The notes below the pieces were generated by a model. It was given only the letters and a program-made list of their open reading frames with translations, made no database searches and was not told the origin of the DNA. A stretch of 64,000 bases of DNA. Source: Adiantum capillus-veneris (Eukaryota; Streptophyta; Polypodiopsida; Polypodiales; Pteridaceae). Both the position numbers and the translations under genes were made by a program. Where the stretch lies: NCBI GenBank assembly GCA_014529385.2, contig CM043962.1, positions 41,397,098-41,461,097 on the forward strand, in the 5' to 3' direction. Shown piece by piece: positions 52,130 to 62,292 of this stretch (the stretch's first letter is position 1; the number at the start of each line of letters is the position of its first letter).

Positions 52130-52133
52130 TCTC
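52044..52133. repeat. (CT)n microsatellite inside element G
   Basis: About 45 CT units with a single interruption near the end, the longest such run in the window. Confidence 0.95.
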
Positions 52134-52593
52134 CTCACATACAGTTTCAAAAAAGCACACGCCTTGTCTTCAAGCAAGTTTCTTGACCAAAAGCCTAAAT
52201 GAAAAATCAAAATGCTCGCACACATTAAAAAAATACGTAGATCACCAAGGAAGGAGAGGAGTGTTGCAAGGGCTAAATGTAGTGTTTGGGAAACAAATGC
52301 TAAGCAAGGAGGGGATATTGGATATAGTGGATGGGAGGATGGGGTTGGGCAGTACATCAAAATAGATGCAAGAGGCTCTCCTATTACTCAAAGTGGCACT
52401 CAAGTGTGTGGCGTATATGCCACATCAGCGGCCAACAATGTAGGAAGTAGTCCAGCTTCTCTCCAACATATCAAAAGAGCATAGAAAGCTATGACAGTAG
52501 CAAGCTCATAATGAACATAACTATCCCTAAAGTAATCAAGAAACTAAATCTTAAACCCTAATCCGAGTCTAGTGAATGCCAAAATCAATCCTA

Positions 52594-52605
52594 GCTCTAA
52601 TACCA
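52594..52605 (-). other. Primer binding site of element G
   Basis: The minus strand reads TGGTATTAGAGC, one mismatch from the iMet type. Confidence 0.8.
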
Positions 52606-52607
52606 GT

Positions 52608-52890
52608 TGTTAGGGGATGATGGCAATGGGCTCAAGGTGGCTTGTAGGTGAAGCAGCCATAGCTCAAACAATTAGAGAGAGAAGAATACACACACTTCTA
52701 AAAAGGTGGACTCAATACACAAAAGGCTAGTAATACTTTTAGCATAGTGTAATGTACATCTGGCCGATAACTCTCCATGTAGCCCTCCTTAGAAGCTTAC
52801 AAATCATAGGCTAAAGGTCAATAGCAAAAGGTATGTACATGTAGAGGTGTTTCCCATAGTCGCTGAAGAAGGACATGCCTATCTCAATAG
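52608..52890 (-). repeat. Left (5') LTR of element G, truncated
   Basis: Direct repeat of 50199-50522. The match stops at 52890. Confidence 0.8.
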
Positions 52891-52909
52891 CGTGTAAGTC
52901 ACGTAGGCG

Positions 52910-54106
52910 TTAGGAATCATCTTCATTCAGGGGAAACTGTCGACATTTCAACTCAAAAGGGAGGCCTTCTCTAGCTCCCATGAGAAAATCAATCCTTGGG
53001 ATGAACACTGCATTTCCTGCATGTGACCGTGTAATGATTTTTGCTTCAATCACTTTGCTATGGAATTGCTTACAAATCACGTGTGTCCCATTACAAAGAC
53101 CACTTCTTGGATCCAAGTTGCGGAGCAATATAACTGGAGCATTTTGTTTCAAATGCAAAACATGCGGTGGAAAACCTCCTCTAAGATCTAAACTATTTAA
53201 GAACTCAGTTGATCACAATTTGATTCACACACTAAGTTGCACTGACATATTCCTGAGTACCAGGAAATTTTTGTAATACCAAATTGTTTATAGCATCCAC
53301 ATCCTTGTTGCGAGGTGCCAAGATTGCCTTGTCCTTGAAAAAGGTTGCATGGCAAGAGAGCATTTCAAGGTCTCCATATATGCAATCAATAAGTGCTTGT
53401 AAACTACTTTGTGGTAGCATCATGCAGGCCGGCAGAGCCACATTATCATGTAGCTCCCCATCGCAAACATTGCCATTTCCAATATCAAGTGTCCACTGGA
53501 CAAATTCTCTTGCTCTAACATTATTGCAACAATTGACCACTCGCATGGTCTCTGCTAGACGCATAATTTTTGTACAAGACCAAATGTATGAGTGGCACAA
53601 AGATACATCAACAATGTTTGTCCTTCCTCCTCTACGTACAACATGCAAGATCTGTCTAAAATCACCACCAAGGAGGAAAACCTTTCCGTCAAACAACATG
53701 TTATTATGCATGACATCTCTTAGTGTCTTATCAAGAGCCTCAAAAGCGTGTCTATGAGTCATGGGAGCTCCATCCCATTGATCAATGAAGCCATTCGCAA
53801 CAGCTAAGCAAGTTGGCTATTTACTTTCATATTGCATGTTGAGTCAAAAGTTATATCAATAGGGATCTTGAATCTAGAGTGTGCGGTCCTTCAATTGTTG
53901 AGAAGTTGTGCTGCAATACCAGATGATGTGCATGCCCAAGCAACTTTGCTCTCTCCACATATGCGAGAGAGCAGGGCATTATAAAGATAGGTCTTTTCTA
54001 TTCCACCTGGCCCATCCAAGAATAACATAGTCCCACCATTCATGCCAATGGCTTGTAAAACCCGATTGTAAGCTTCCCTTTGTCCAACATTCAAAGATGA
54101 TTCCAT
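52910..54106 (-). pseudogene. Helitron PIF1-like helicase domain, broken
   Basis: The Walker A region (about 54000-54030) reads LDGPGGIEKTYLYN; the family consensus is GPGGTGKT, so Thr and Gly of the P-loop are changed. A break near 53880 is followed by FDGKVFLLGGDFRQILHVV (about 53660-53715), then LPACMM...LIDCIYGDL and ILAPRNKDVDAINN. The last part, LKQNAPVILLRNLDP and GLCNGT, lies at 52910-53158. PIF1-type helicases unwind the strand during rolling-circle transposition; this one could not bind ATP normally. Confidence 0.85.
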
Positions 54107-54721
54107 TCAAGCAGACAAACCTTTTTATTCCTCTACATTATACATGAACTCTTCAGCAAGCACTCCATTCTCACTCATTATTTACAATGTGCGATCCACT
54201 TGGGGAATTCTAGAGTAATCTGAGATCCTCTTTCCCTACTATTGAAGCATTGTCTCTAAGTTCGACAATGCTTGGTTTTGTGCCATGCGTCCATGATATG
54301 CACATTAGTTGTGCAAGTCCTCATATGATATACATGGTCCTCACAAAGCTCCTAACAAAAGTGATTCCATAATGTACCAGGACATATCGGCTCACAAAAT
54401 ACCAAAATAATTACAATTAGTACTCGTAATTGTTTTCCTGTTTGTTGAAATGAAGCTTCTTCTAAACAAAGAAACCATTCATCATCAACTTGCAATAATC
54501 CCCATGGATTGCGGGCTTCTTTAAATGTGTCATATACTTGTTCATCAAAGGTCCAAATATCCTCAAAAACATCCTTTGCACTTATTGAGTAGCATACGCA
54601 AATAGTAGAGCTCTCCGACAGTGGGAACTATGTGGTACATTCTTCCAATCATGTCACCCTTTTGTCTTTGAGTCCATGTTTTACCTGCTGAATTCTAAAC
54701 CCACTTTGTTGGGAAATCTAT
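54107..54721 (-). pseudogene. Helitron Rep-to-helicase linker, decayed
   Basis: Fragments such as ENGVLAEEFMYNVEE (about 54130-54180) lie in several frames. No single frame is longer than 60 codons. Confidence 0.5.
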
Positions 54722-55839
54722 TTACAACAAATTGTTGGCCTCTGGATATTTCTGATTAACAAAAAACCACTCAATGAGCGTCATCTTTTTATTGGTCTCT
54801 TTCTCCACCATACTCTGTAGAGTCACTTTGTCATTAAAGAAGACTTGATTTTGACGAGGCAAATGAACTTGGAGGCGTTGTATGTTAGGTTTCTCTTGAT
54901 GCGAGTCAAACCCAAATATCCTCCAAATAGCCTCAAATGTTGATACACAGCGTGCATTAAGATAGCTTGTAACTTCATCTAATATCCCTTCACCATCTTG
55001 TAGAACAATAGTAGCTTTGTCATGTCCCTTATACACATACTTGTAGAGATATTTCACGGTAGATATAGTGGAGCAAACCTCCACATTGATATGTGCATTA
55101 TACCTTAATGACAAAAATGGATTGTATGGCACAATCCATTTATTATTCATTTGCACTTTCTTACAAAGAGTGTAATTTCTATCATCCCTCCTCATGTACG
55201 TTGGGTATCCCTCCCTATCCACAATAGTTGATACATTGAAGCTTCGAGGATATTTAAACTTGCACTTTCCCTCTACCATACATGGAGCGTTTTTATTCAA
55301 GTTTCCAAAGGGGGCATGTACATTACACCAACTGATAACGTCATATAGATGTGCAAACATCACCTTATTAAGGAGCTCCGTAGACACCGTCTTATCATAA
55401 TGGGATGTATCTGTTGGCTTATGCTCGGGTGCAAGTATCAATAGAATGTGGGCATGAGGAAGGCCTTTCTTTTGGAACCAATCACAAAAATGTGTCCAAT
55501 GACCTTGTCAAAAATAGCTCTCTTAATCCGCAAGCCCATCAAATCCTTGAACTTATGGTAGAAAACACGTGCAGTAAGATTAGGACGATCATTGGATGTT
55601 TGTCTAGGCAGTAATGCATCCTCTATCTCTTTCCATCTAGGATTGCATGTGAATGTTATGAAGAGATCAGGTTTCCCTCTCTTGCGCACAATTGCCATGG
55701 CATCCTGATATAGTTGGAGCATATAGCGTGGACCACCAACATATGAAGAAGGTAATACAACCCTCCTTCTAGCATTAACACCCAACAATGGTCTTCTATC
55801 ATCCCTTGTTCCATCTCCTGCTTTGATCATGTCTGTCAA
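54722..55839 (-). pseudogene. Helitron Rep (HUH nuclease) domain, frameshifted
   Basis: Upstream frame (55839-about 55480): DAMAIVRKRGKPDLFITFTC, then NPRWKEIEDALL. After a one-base shift the HUH motif lies at 55448-55456 (GLPHAHILLIL), in frame with the downstream part (55441-54722), which contains CSTISTVKYLYKYVYKGHD with the catalytic tyrosine region. Rep would nick and rejoin DNA ends. The shift lies just before the metal-binding histidines. Confidence 0.88.
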
Positions 55840-56101
55840 ACCCTAATACACCTCACTACGAAGATCACTATGATGATTGCAAACCCATAAAAGCCTCAAC
55901 TCCTTCATACAACTATATGCATCAACAATATATTATTGCAATAGCCTACCACCACCTAAAAGACATTGTGTTGTGTCATCCCTGATTTGCAATCTATATT
56001 TGTAGAAATCCGTTGTAGAGATATACTTTGTACTCTCACTCACTCGCTCTCTATTTGCTCACGGTTTGTCCACCCGTGGTATGTAGGGATTCCAACCTTC
56101 T

Positions 56102-56635
56102 TCACCATTTGGAAACAACAACACATATAATAGAGGCATGTATGACGTGGCAATTTGAGATTCTTTTTAGGCCACCACCATAAAGATTTAACACAATATC
56201 ATGATAGCCAATGTTGCTCTCTTCACCATGACTAGGCATGATTACAACAACTTCCACACATGTTGGAGCAAGGTACTGCCAACCATTTGCATGTTTCTCA
56301 GTAATCACCATCCTAATCTCAAGAATATTGGAAGTTTGAATCATTGTAGCAAATTGCTTAAAAGATTGAACATACGGATTTACTAGATGAATCATCGATT
56401 GCAAGCTTCCCAAAACATCTGGTTTGAGTTTAGAGACATGAAGCATCCTACTTTGCAACTCATCCTCGGTGTCAAAAAAATACAAATGAGCAAAGTGAGG
56501 GATTTGATCCGATCGTTCTTTTGGCATCGATGGACCAATTGTATGATAAATAGATCCATGCACCTTGAAGGTATAGATGCCTTTTCTTTGACAAAGAGAT
56601 TTATCTATATGAGCTCCCAAAGAAGCAATTGCCAA
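56102..56635 (-). pseudogene. Helitron N-terminal domain fragment
   Basis: It reads YTFKVHGSIYHTIGPSMP, then PHFAHLYFFDTEDELQSRM, as in the helitron-like N-terminal domain found upstream of Rep. The reading is open for 177 codons, then broken; 55840-56101 between it and Rep has no clean frame. Confidence 0.85.
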
Positions 56636-56749
56636 TTCACTATTGTATGCTCAGGTACGTTTCAAGAATTTTCTGCTTCTAGTATGTTAACCCTCATGGC
56701 TCACGGACACCCCATCACCTACGATGGACGCGTATTATGTATTCGATAG

Positions 56750-56978
56750 AGTCAGGTACCGGGCTTGTCGGTCCAATAGGGAAAGGTAGAGTGATCGCCG
56801 ATGAGAGGCGCACTTTAACTTGGACATTCAAGGGATTAGTTGGTTAAGCATGGGCGCCCAAGTGTGAATGGGGTGAGCTCCTATAAAAGCCAACTAAACC
56901 TAATTTTTACTCATTCTCTCATTTGTGCAATTGAAGAGTGCTCTTGCTCCATCTCCATCTTCTTCTTCTTCACCTCCT

Positions 56979-57011
<33 letters not shown>

Positions 57012-57261
57012 GAGAGTGTGTGTGCGATCGAGCATTACGAAGGCACGACGGCGGTGAAGCGGTTGAGCGCGGCACGACTGCAGCTTCTTCTTCATCGCGG
57101 CGAGGAATCCACCACGAAGGCGAGCGTAGAGCGGTGAGTGACACACCCTTTGTTTTCTTGAGCTTGCTAGTTTAGGCTTGTTGTGTGCTTGGAGCCGTTT
57201 GTGGCTCGCACACGGTGTATTGGCAAGTCCCTTGCTTCGACAGTGCGGCAAGGAGCGCACA
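56750..57261 (+). repeat. Left LTR of element F (left edge uncertain)
   Basis: The right edge is set by the primer binding site at 57266. TATAAAAG at 56882-56889 is a good core promoter. A TG/AG-rich patch lies at 56978-57022. The left edge near 56740-56760 adjoins Helitron sequence and may be truncated; no second LTR is in the window to compare. Confidence 0.6.
56882..56889 (+). promoter_or_regulatory. TATA box of LTR F
   Basis: TATAAAAG in the context GCTCCTATAAAAGCC. Confidence 0.6.
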
Positions 57262-57265
57262 TTTT

Positions 57266-57278
57266 TGGCGCCGCTGCC
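57266..57278 (+). other. Primer binding site of element F (tRNA-Asp-like)
   Basis: TGGCGCCGCTGCC, close to the TGGCGCCGTTGCC site used by plant Athila/Tat-type gypsy elements, and unlike the iMet sites of the other elements here. Confidence 0.75.
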
Positions 57279-58176
57279 AGGGATATGCCCTACACTAAGC
57301 TCGGTTAGCACTTTACGCTTCCTTGTGGTGCAATTTCTATCATAGGAAAGGCAGGGAAGGAGTGTGTGGAGATTTCTGTTTTTTGCGTTTTCTGCATTGG
57401 CTGTCAAGTTTCAATTTCTGCTATTGTCTGCGCTTTTTCAATTTCCGCAATTTCAAGTTCGGCGTTTTCAATTTCTGCAATTTTTTGCATTTCTGCGTTT
57501 TTTTAAATTTCTGCAATTTCAGCGTTTTTTCCTGCAATTTCTGCATTTTTTTTGCAATTTCCTGCAGTTTTCAATTTTCTGCATATCTGCGTTTTCTGCA
57601 TTTTTTGCATACCTGCGTTTTCAATTTCTGTATTTTCTGCGAGTGAGCGGGCGGCGAAAAAAACGCGAGTGACTGGGCGGCGAAATTTTTCGAAAATAAA
57701 AAACGTGACCCGTTTTAACGTGACCCTTAAAACGGACGGGTTGGTTTGTATAAAAGATAGATCGGGATCGGGATCATTTTCCCAAGCCCAAGCCCAGGCC
57801 TCAGTCTTATGATATATACTAGACTCACTCTTATATATATACCCTACTCCCTCAAGAGAGAATGAGAGCATGTGGGACAAGTCCTCCACTCTCCTCCTTT
57901 CTCTTCCCACTTGCACCCTTAGACTTTCTAGTTTGGGCCTAGTTCCCTACTGGAAATTGACAGTTTTAGGGATTCCGAGGGCATAGAGTGACCAAACGGA
58001 GGGCTGTAAAGCACGGCACGACCCTCTGACCGATACGCTCGTTTCGAGCTATCACACGGCCCATTCCACGACACGCTCTAAAAAAAATCTAGCAAAAAAA
58101 AAACAAAAAACACGCTAAAAACTAGTCACAAGGCCTCCTAGAGCAGCTTTTTGACACCTTAGGGTATCAAAAGCAC
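57279..58176 (+). other. Untranslated leader of element F
   Basis: No gene. 57370-57640 is a U-rich tract repeating TTTCTGC and GCGTTTT variants every 15-40 bases. The phrase GTGACCCGTTTTAACGTGACC near 57705 is a short direct repeat (CGTGACCC, twice). Confidence 0.6.
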
Positions 58177-61100
58177 ATGCACTTACGCTCTGGGCGGGTG
58201 CTAGAACACGAGCATATTGAGGGTGCCTCTGTTCATACGGACACCCATTACCCATCCACGATAAGCTCTAGACCCTCAGCGGGGACACAAGGTAGCACCA
58301 CCCAAGACCCTAAAATAGCCGCTAGTGATTCCTCCTCCGACTCAGAAATCATGGAAGCATACCCTACCCAAAACACTCAGAGAGAAGGCCATGCACCTCC
58401 CGAAGCTCCACAGCCTAGTACTAGTATGTTTAGCCGTTTCATGGAAACATTAGGTAGAGCTACTCGCTCGGAACCTGATGCAAATGAAGCACACGAAGGG
58501 GGTGGGGAAGTGGACTCTCCTTTCACATCGCACGTGGACCCCACACCCCCAAAGAGTGTCCATGTGGATATCCTGCCAACTTCTTACCAAGAAGGCCCTG
58601 TTGAGCTGCCTCCTTCAGAAGTTCCCTCTAGAGTAGCGTTGGTGACAAGTAAAACCACGGGGAGCAACATTGCTTCTACCTCACAAGAAACCATTAACAC
58701 GTCGACTCTAGAAGGATTGTTCATTAATGATCATTGGACATATGACCTCCACACTGAGGTGTTGACGGATCTACACTCTGGCCACGCCTACCATGTAGGA
58801 TGGATAGAGATTGTACAATCCACCTCTAGTGCCACGAGCATCGAAGATCAACAGAAAATGATCTGTAATGTTATCCATGGCATTATTCAATCAGAAAGGC
58901 AAAACCGAGGGGTAAATATACTCTCAACTGGCCCCATGAGATTTCTGGATACGTGCAAAGCTCAACAGCCTACTCTATCACAAATGGAGACTCCTCTAAT
59001 GAGTCCCATGGACCCATCTTACGTCGTTTCACCTGGGGTCTCTATGCAATCTGAGCCTCCGAGCGAAAACTTTAGCTTCCCTAACTTGGCTCAACCCTCT
59101 ATCAAGGAAAACACAGTGCTCACTCCAGGGATAAGCCTGACAGAGAATGTACCGATGACATCTACGGTTAGCGCAGTGCCACTACCTAGTGTCGTAGTAC
59201 CTAATATGGGGCCTGGACCGTATGTGCCTCTAGCCCCTTATGCACACATGGCCCCCACACCTCCAATTGTACCACTTGCTTATGCTCCTCGAGTGCCGCT
59301 CCCTAGCTCTTATCCGAGTGGACCTATGCCCGGTTATGTTCCATATCCTGCATCATCCACACATATGCCAAGACCGGTACCCGTTCCTCTCCCACATATG
59401 ATTCCAAGAGTACCTCCACCGGCCCTGCCTCCTCACATAGGTGACTTGGCAGCATTTGCTCAAACCATAGGTCGATCTATCGCGGAAAATATGCGTCACG
59501 CATCTGATAGAGAGCCTAGAAGTAAGGCAGTACAAATTGCTAAACTCATGCAAAAATTCAATGGGGACGAAGATGCTAGGAAACACATTGAAGTGTTTGA
59601 ACAAGTATGTGATTCCTTAGGGGAACACAACGAACTACATAAGTGCAATGCCTTAAGCTTGACATTAAGTGGGAAGGCTGGAGATTGGTATAGGACCCTA
59701 AGGGTGGACGAGAAAACAATCTACCCTACCCTTCGAAGGTTGTTTCTAAAGGAGTACATACGAGAAGGTGTGCTTTGGGGTGTAGCATCTCAGCTACAGA
59801 AGGCCGAACGTAAGGAAGGAGAGTCAGTAAGGGACTTCATTAGTCGTCTAAAGCACTTAAACTCTCGTTGCCCTGTAAATGAGCGCTTCAACAATAACCA
59901 ACTGCTTGATCGATTCATTCGAGGGTTGAGGAATGAAGGAATCTATAATGGACTAGTGATTAGAGGTATCACAACCTGGGAAGATGTCACTGCCAATGCA
60001 ATCCAATTAGAGGACAACTTGATGATAGCAGGCATGAGGGTGTCTACTGACACGAGATCCACTAGCTCACAAGCCATTGAGTATGAACCCATGACTGCAA
60101 AGCCCATTGCCAATGAGCCAAAGGTATTTGAGACATTCTTGACAGACCTCACCAAGGCAATCCAAGAGTCTCTTAAGGATAATCGACCCCCTCAAAATAG
60201 TCACATGTATCCAAGAAGGGAGCAACAATGGTGTTCCATTTGCTTAGGTCCACATAGCACTAGTGAGTGCCCTACGTTTAGAGTAAAATTTAATGGAACT
60301 TGCAACGCATGTGGTAGGTATGGTCACCAAGCTAAGGATTGTTTAATGATCAAACGTATGATGGCAAATAGACCACCTGTAGCCTGGACGGATGCGCCTC
60401 GAGCTCCTGTATTGATGCCTACTCCACCTGTTGAGCAACTACCGCAACACATGGTCCCTAGACCTCAAAATGTTGTACAAGCTACACCGCTACCACCTCC
60501 TGTGCTAGGACCGCAGCCCCCGCATCCAAGAGTCGCCCCTATGAACCAAGTGGGTTGCGAGCCATCAAATGCTTATGCAGATGGCTGTGAGGAGGAAATA
60601 GACACTAGTATTGCCTATGGACTTGATACATTGGAAGAGTGTCCTATATACTACATGGAAGATTGTTGGGGACAAGTCAAGCCGGTTTATCAAGCTGCTG
60701 CTCTCGCATCCAGAGGTCAAAATATCAACACCCAGGCTAGGAGGCCACCTCTTCAATGCTACGAGTGTGGTGGACCACATCGAGTAGCGGAGTGCCCTAT
60801 TAGGCTGCAAAAGAATGCTGCACAGATGCAAATGAATCAAGGGAGCACGTCTGCAATGCCAATACTCACATGTAATCGTTGTGGCATAGATCACTTGATT
60901 GCCCAATGCCCCTATAACCCAAATGCGCCTAAAATCACACCCCTGAATTTGGTCGAAATTGCTAGTGTGACGTCGCCAATACCACCCGTCGCACCCGCTT
61001 ATGCGATTACACGGTCCATGCTTCAAGGGCCAGGCCATATCCTCGAAGAGAGAGATACCGCGTCAGTTATCCAAGCAAAGAAAAAGAAGACACGAAGGAA

Positions 61101-62292
61101 GAAGTCGCAGAGTACGGAAAATTCAAAGCCAAGTTCCAAAACAAACATAGGAACAGGAGATGACCCCGTGTATATGAATGACCTCGAGGATGATTCAGAT
61201 TCAGTCGAGACAATGGAGACTAGAACCAATACCACAAAGGGAAAGACCGACAAGGAAAACCGTAACATGGGACCAAATGAAAACCGAATAAGAGAAAACC
61301 ATAAAGAGCCTCTGAAAACACCACAAGTGTTTCCAAATCCAATCCAAGACCCCCAAGATAAACCGCAGGGGCAAGAAGGGAAGAATCGTAAAAAGAAGAT
61401 TGGGACGTACCCAAACCCTGTAGACGAGATTAAGCAGGTGAAACATCTAAGAGGTTTAGTGGAGGAGACTCAAAGGAAACTAGAACCAGAACCCATGCAT
61501 GTCAAAATTCATGACACAGTGTTTCCCACGCAAGTTCATCCACCCCACAGGAACCATAGACCGTTAGCCATATCTAGTATCATCCAAGAAGGGAGTGAGG
61601 ACGGGACATCAGAAAGTGAGCATACACCCTTCTTGTTGGAAAGGATGTTTAACGAAGGTATACCTGATCCCATTGAGGAATATGAGATTCAATCCTCACC
61701 AGTTCCTAGTCAAGGACCTACACCCTGCAAAACGCCAATGAATGTTGCCAAACTAGTGGACTTCATGTCTTCTGAGGTCCGAACCACGATCATAGCAAAG
61801 CTGTCTGGAGATCCTGAGTTATTCCTTGCACTTCGAGCATTCCTTAACGGAGAGCTACGAACGGGATTACCGCAGTTTGCGCAACCAAATAGGCCTGACT
61901 CGATTATGATTGATGAGGAAAATCATGTGCAATCACTTGACTTAGATGGACACGAGTCTGTGATCGAGGTACCCATTAACGAATTAGGGCAGTATTTTGA
62001 AGGCGACGAGTCTAATGCGACCCTACCCATCACTACCAAGGGATTAACTATTAAGGGAATTCTTGATGGTGGTGCGGGAGTTAGCATCGTTACAAAAGAT
62101 TGTTGGGAATCCATGGGAAAACCCCGCCTCAGTGTTACTAACATTGTGGTAAAGATGGCAAATGGTACCATAGCCAAACCAGCTGGAGTCCACTTGGTGG
62201 GTGGGGATTTATTAGCAGTACATGGTGGAATGCTCTGCACACAACTGAGAGGGATATTGTCACTTTCTTCATTTATTGATCCCTCTCTATGA
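58177..62292 (+). CDS. Gag-protease polyprotein of element F, 1371 aa, C-terminally truncated
   Basis: The start MHLRSGRVLEHEH fits gypsy gag starts of this lineage. After a long low-complexity, Pro-rich N-terminal half (many PLP and APY repeats, about residues 340-430), the gag core spans residues about 455-615 (KFNGDEDARKHIEVFEQV, SGKAGDWYRTLRV, RLFLKEYIREGV, FIRGLRNEGIYNG). Four zinc knuckles follow at about 686-698, 709-722, 861-873 and 899-911. Only the second has the C-x2-C-x4-H-x4-C spacing; the others have x3 before His. A Lys/Glu-rich part follows, then the retropepsin site ILDGGAGVSIVT with D1297 (DGGAG in place of DSGAS). The last about 30 residues come from unrelated repeat sequence. 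No internal stop in over 1300 codons points to a fairly young copy. Confidence 0.85.
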   Translation: MHLRSGRVLEHEHIEGASVHTDTHYPSTISSRPSAGTQGSTTQDPKIAASDSSSDSEIMEAYPTQNTQREGHAPPEAPQPSTSMFSRFMETLGRATRSEPDANEAHEGGGEVDSPFTSHVDPTPPKSVHVDILPTSYQEGPVELPPSEVPSRVALVTSKTTGSNIASTSQETINTSTLEGLFINDHWTYDLHTEVLTDLHSGHAYHVGWIEIVQSTSSATSIEDQQKMICNVIHGIIQSERQNRGVNILSTGPMRFLDTCKAQQPTLSQMETPLMSPMDPSYVVSPGVSMQSEPPSENFSFPNLAQPSIKENTVLTPGISLTENVPMTSTVSAVPLPSVVVPNMGPGPYVPLAPYAHMAPTPPIVPLAYAPRVPLPSSYPSGPMPGYVPYPASSTHMPRPVPVPLPHMIPRVPPPALPPHIGDLAAFAQTIGRSIAENMRHASDREPRSKAVQIAKLMQKFNGDEDARKHIEVFEQVCDSLGEHNELHKCNALSLTLSGKAGDWYRTLRVDEKTIYPTLRRLFLKEYIREGVLWGVASQLQKAERKEGESVRDFISRLKHLNSRCPVNERFNNNQLLDRFIRGLRNEGIYNGLVIRGITTWEDVTANAIQLEDNLMIAGMRVSTDTRSTSSQAIEYEPMTAKPIANEPKVFETFLTDLTKAIQESLKDNRPPQNSHMYPRREQQWCSICLGPHSTSECPTFRVKFNGTCNACGRYGHQAKDCLMIKRMMANRPPVAWTDAPRAPVLMPTPPVEQLPQHMVPRPQNVVQATPLPPPVLGPQPPHPRVAPMNQVGCEPSNAYADGCEEEIDTSIAYGLDTLEECPIYYMEDCWGQVKPVYQAAALASRGQNINTQARRPPLQCYECGGPHRVAECPIRLQKNAAQMQMNQGSTSAMPILTCNRCGIDHLIAQCPYNPNAPKITPLNLVEIASVTSPIPPVAPAYAITRSMLQGPGHILEERDTASVIQAKKKKTRRKKSQSTENSKPSSKTNIGTGDDPVYMNDLEDDSDSVETMETRTNTTKGKTDKENRNMGPNENRIRENHKEPLKTPQVFPNPIQDPQDKPQGQEGKNRKKKIGTYPNPVDEIKQVKHLRGLVEETQRKLEPEPMHVKIHDTVFPTQVHPPHRNHRPLAISSIIQEGSEDGTSESEHTPFLLERMFNEGIPDPIEEYEIQSSPVPSQGPTPCKTPMNVAKLVDFMSSEVRTTIIAKLSGDPELFLALRAFLNGELRTGLPQFAQPNRPDSIMIDEENHVQSLDLDGHESVIEVPINELGQYFEGDESNATLPITTKGLTIKGILDGGAGVSIVTKDCWESMGKPRLSVTNIVVKMANGTIAKPAGVHLVGGDLLAVHGGMLCTQLRGILSLSSFIDPSL

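Larger units (their letters stand above)
50199..52890 (-). mobile_element. Small LTR element G without genes (minus strand)
   Basis: Two direct repeats, 50199-50522 and 52608-52890, both start TGTTAGGGGATGATGGCAAT in plus orientation, so the LTR ends CCCTAACA on the minus strand. A primer binding site (TGGTATTAGAGC, minus) lies at 52594-52605, two bases from the LTR. The roughly 2-kb interior has no gag or pol frame but includes a 90-bp CT run. The left LTR is cut at about 52890 where Helitron sequence begins. The layout fits a LARD- or TRIM-like non-autonomous element. Confidence 0.75.
52891..56740 (-). mobile_element. Decayed Helitron (minus strand)
   Basis: From 56635 down, the order is the Helitron-specific N-terminal region, HUH Rep nuclease, and PIF1-like helicase, the standard layout of plant Helitron Rep/Hel. 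At least five frame changes and several stops interrupt it. Neither a 5' TC end nor a 3' hairpin-CTRR end could be identified. At 52890 the sequence abuts the LTR of element G, and at about 56740 it abuts element F. Confidence 0.88.
57266..62190 (+). mobile_element. Athila/Tat-like Ty3/gypsy element F, truncated after protease
   Basis: It comprises a primer binding site of tRNA-Asp type, a long leader, a large gag-protease frame starting MHLRSGR (typical of this lineage) and a break after the protease active site. From about 62190 the sequence is an 80-bp segment that is repeated at 62431, so the element ends there. RT, RNase H and integrase are absent. Confidence 0.8.

Noticed and set aside
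51998-52360. Arg-Glu-rich minus-strand frame
   Set aside because: Translation of the 90-bp CT run.
52891-56740. Helitron terminal hairpin and CTRR end
   Set aside because: No convincing hairpin followed by CTRR was found at the low-coordinate border; the copy is probably truncated.
57323-57672. Two overlapping Phe/Cys-rich frames
   Set aside because: Simple translation of the U-rich leader of element F; no domain and no coding bias.
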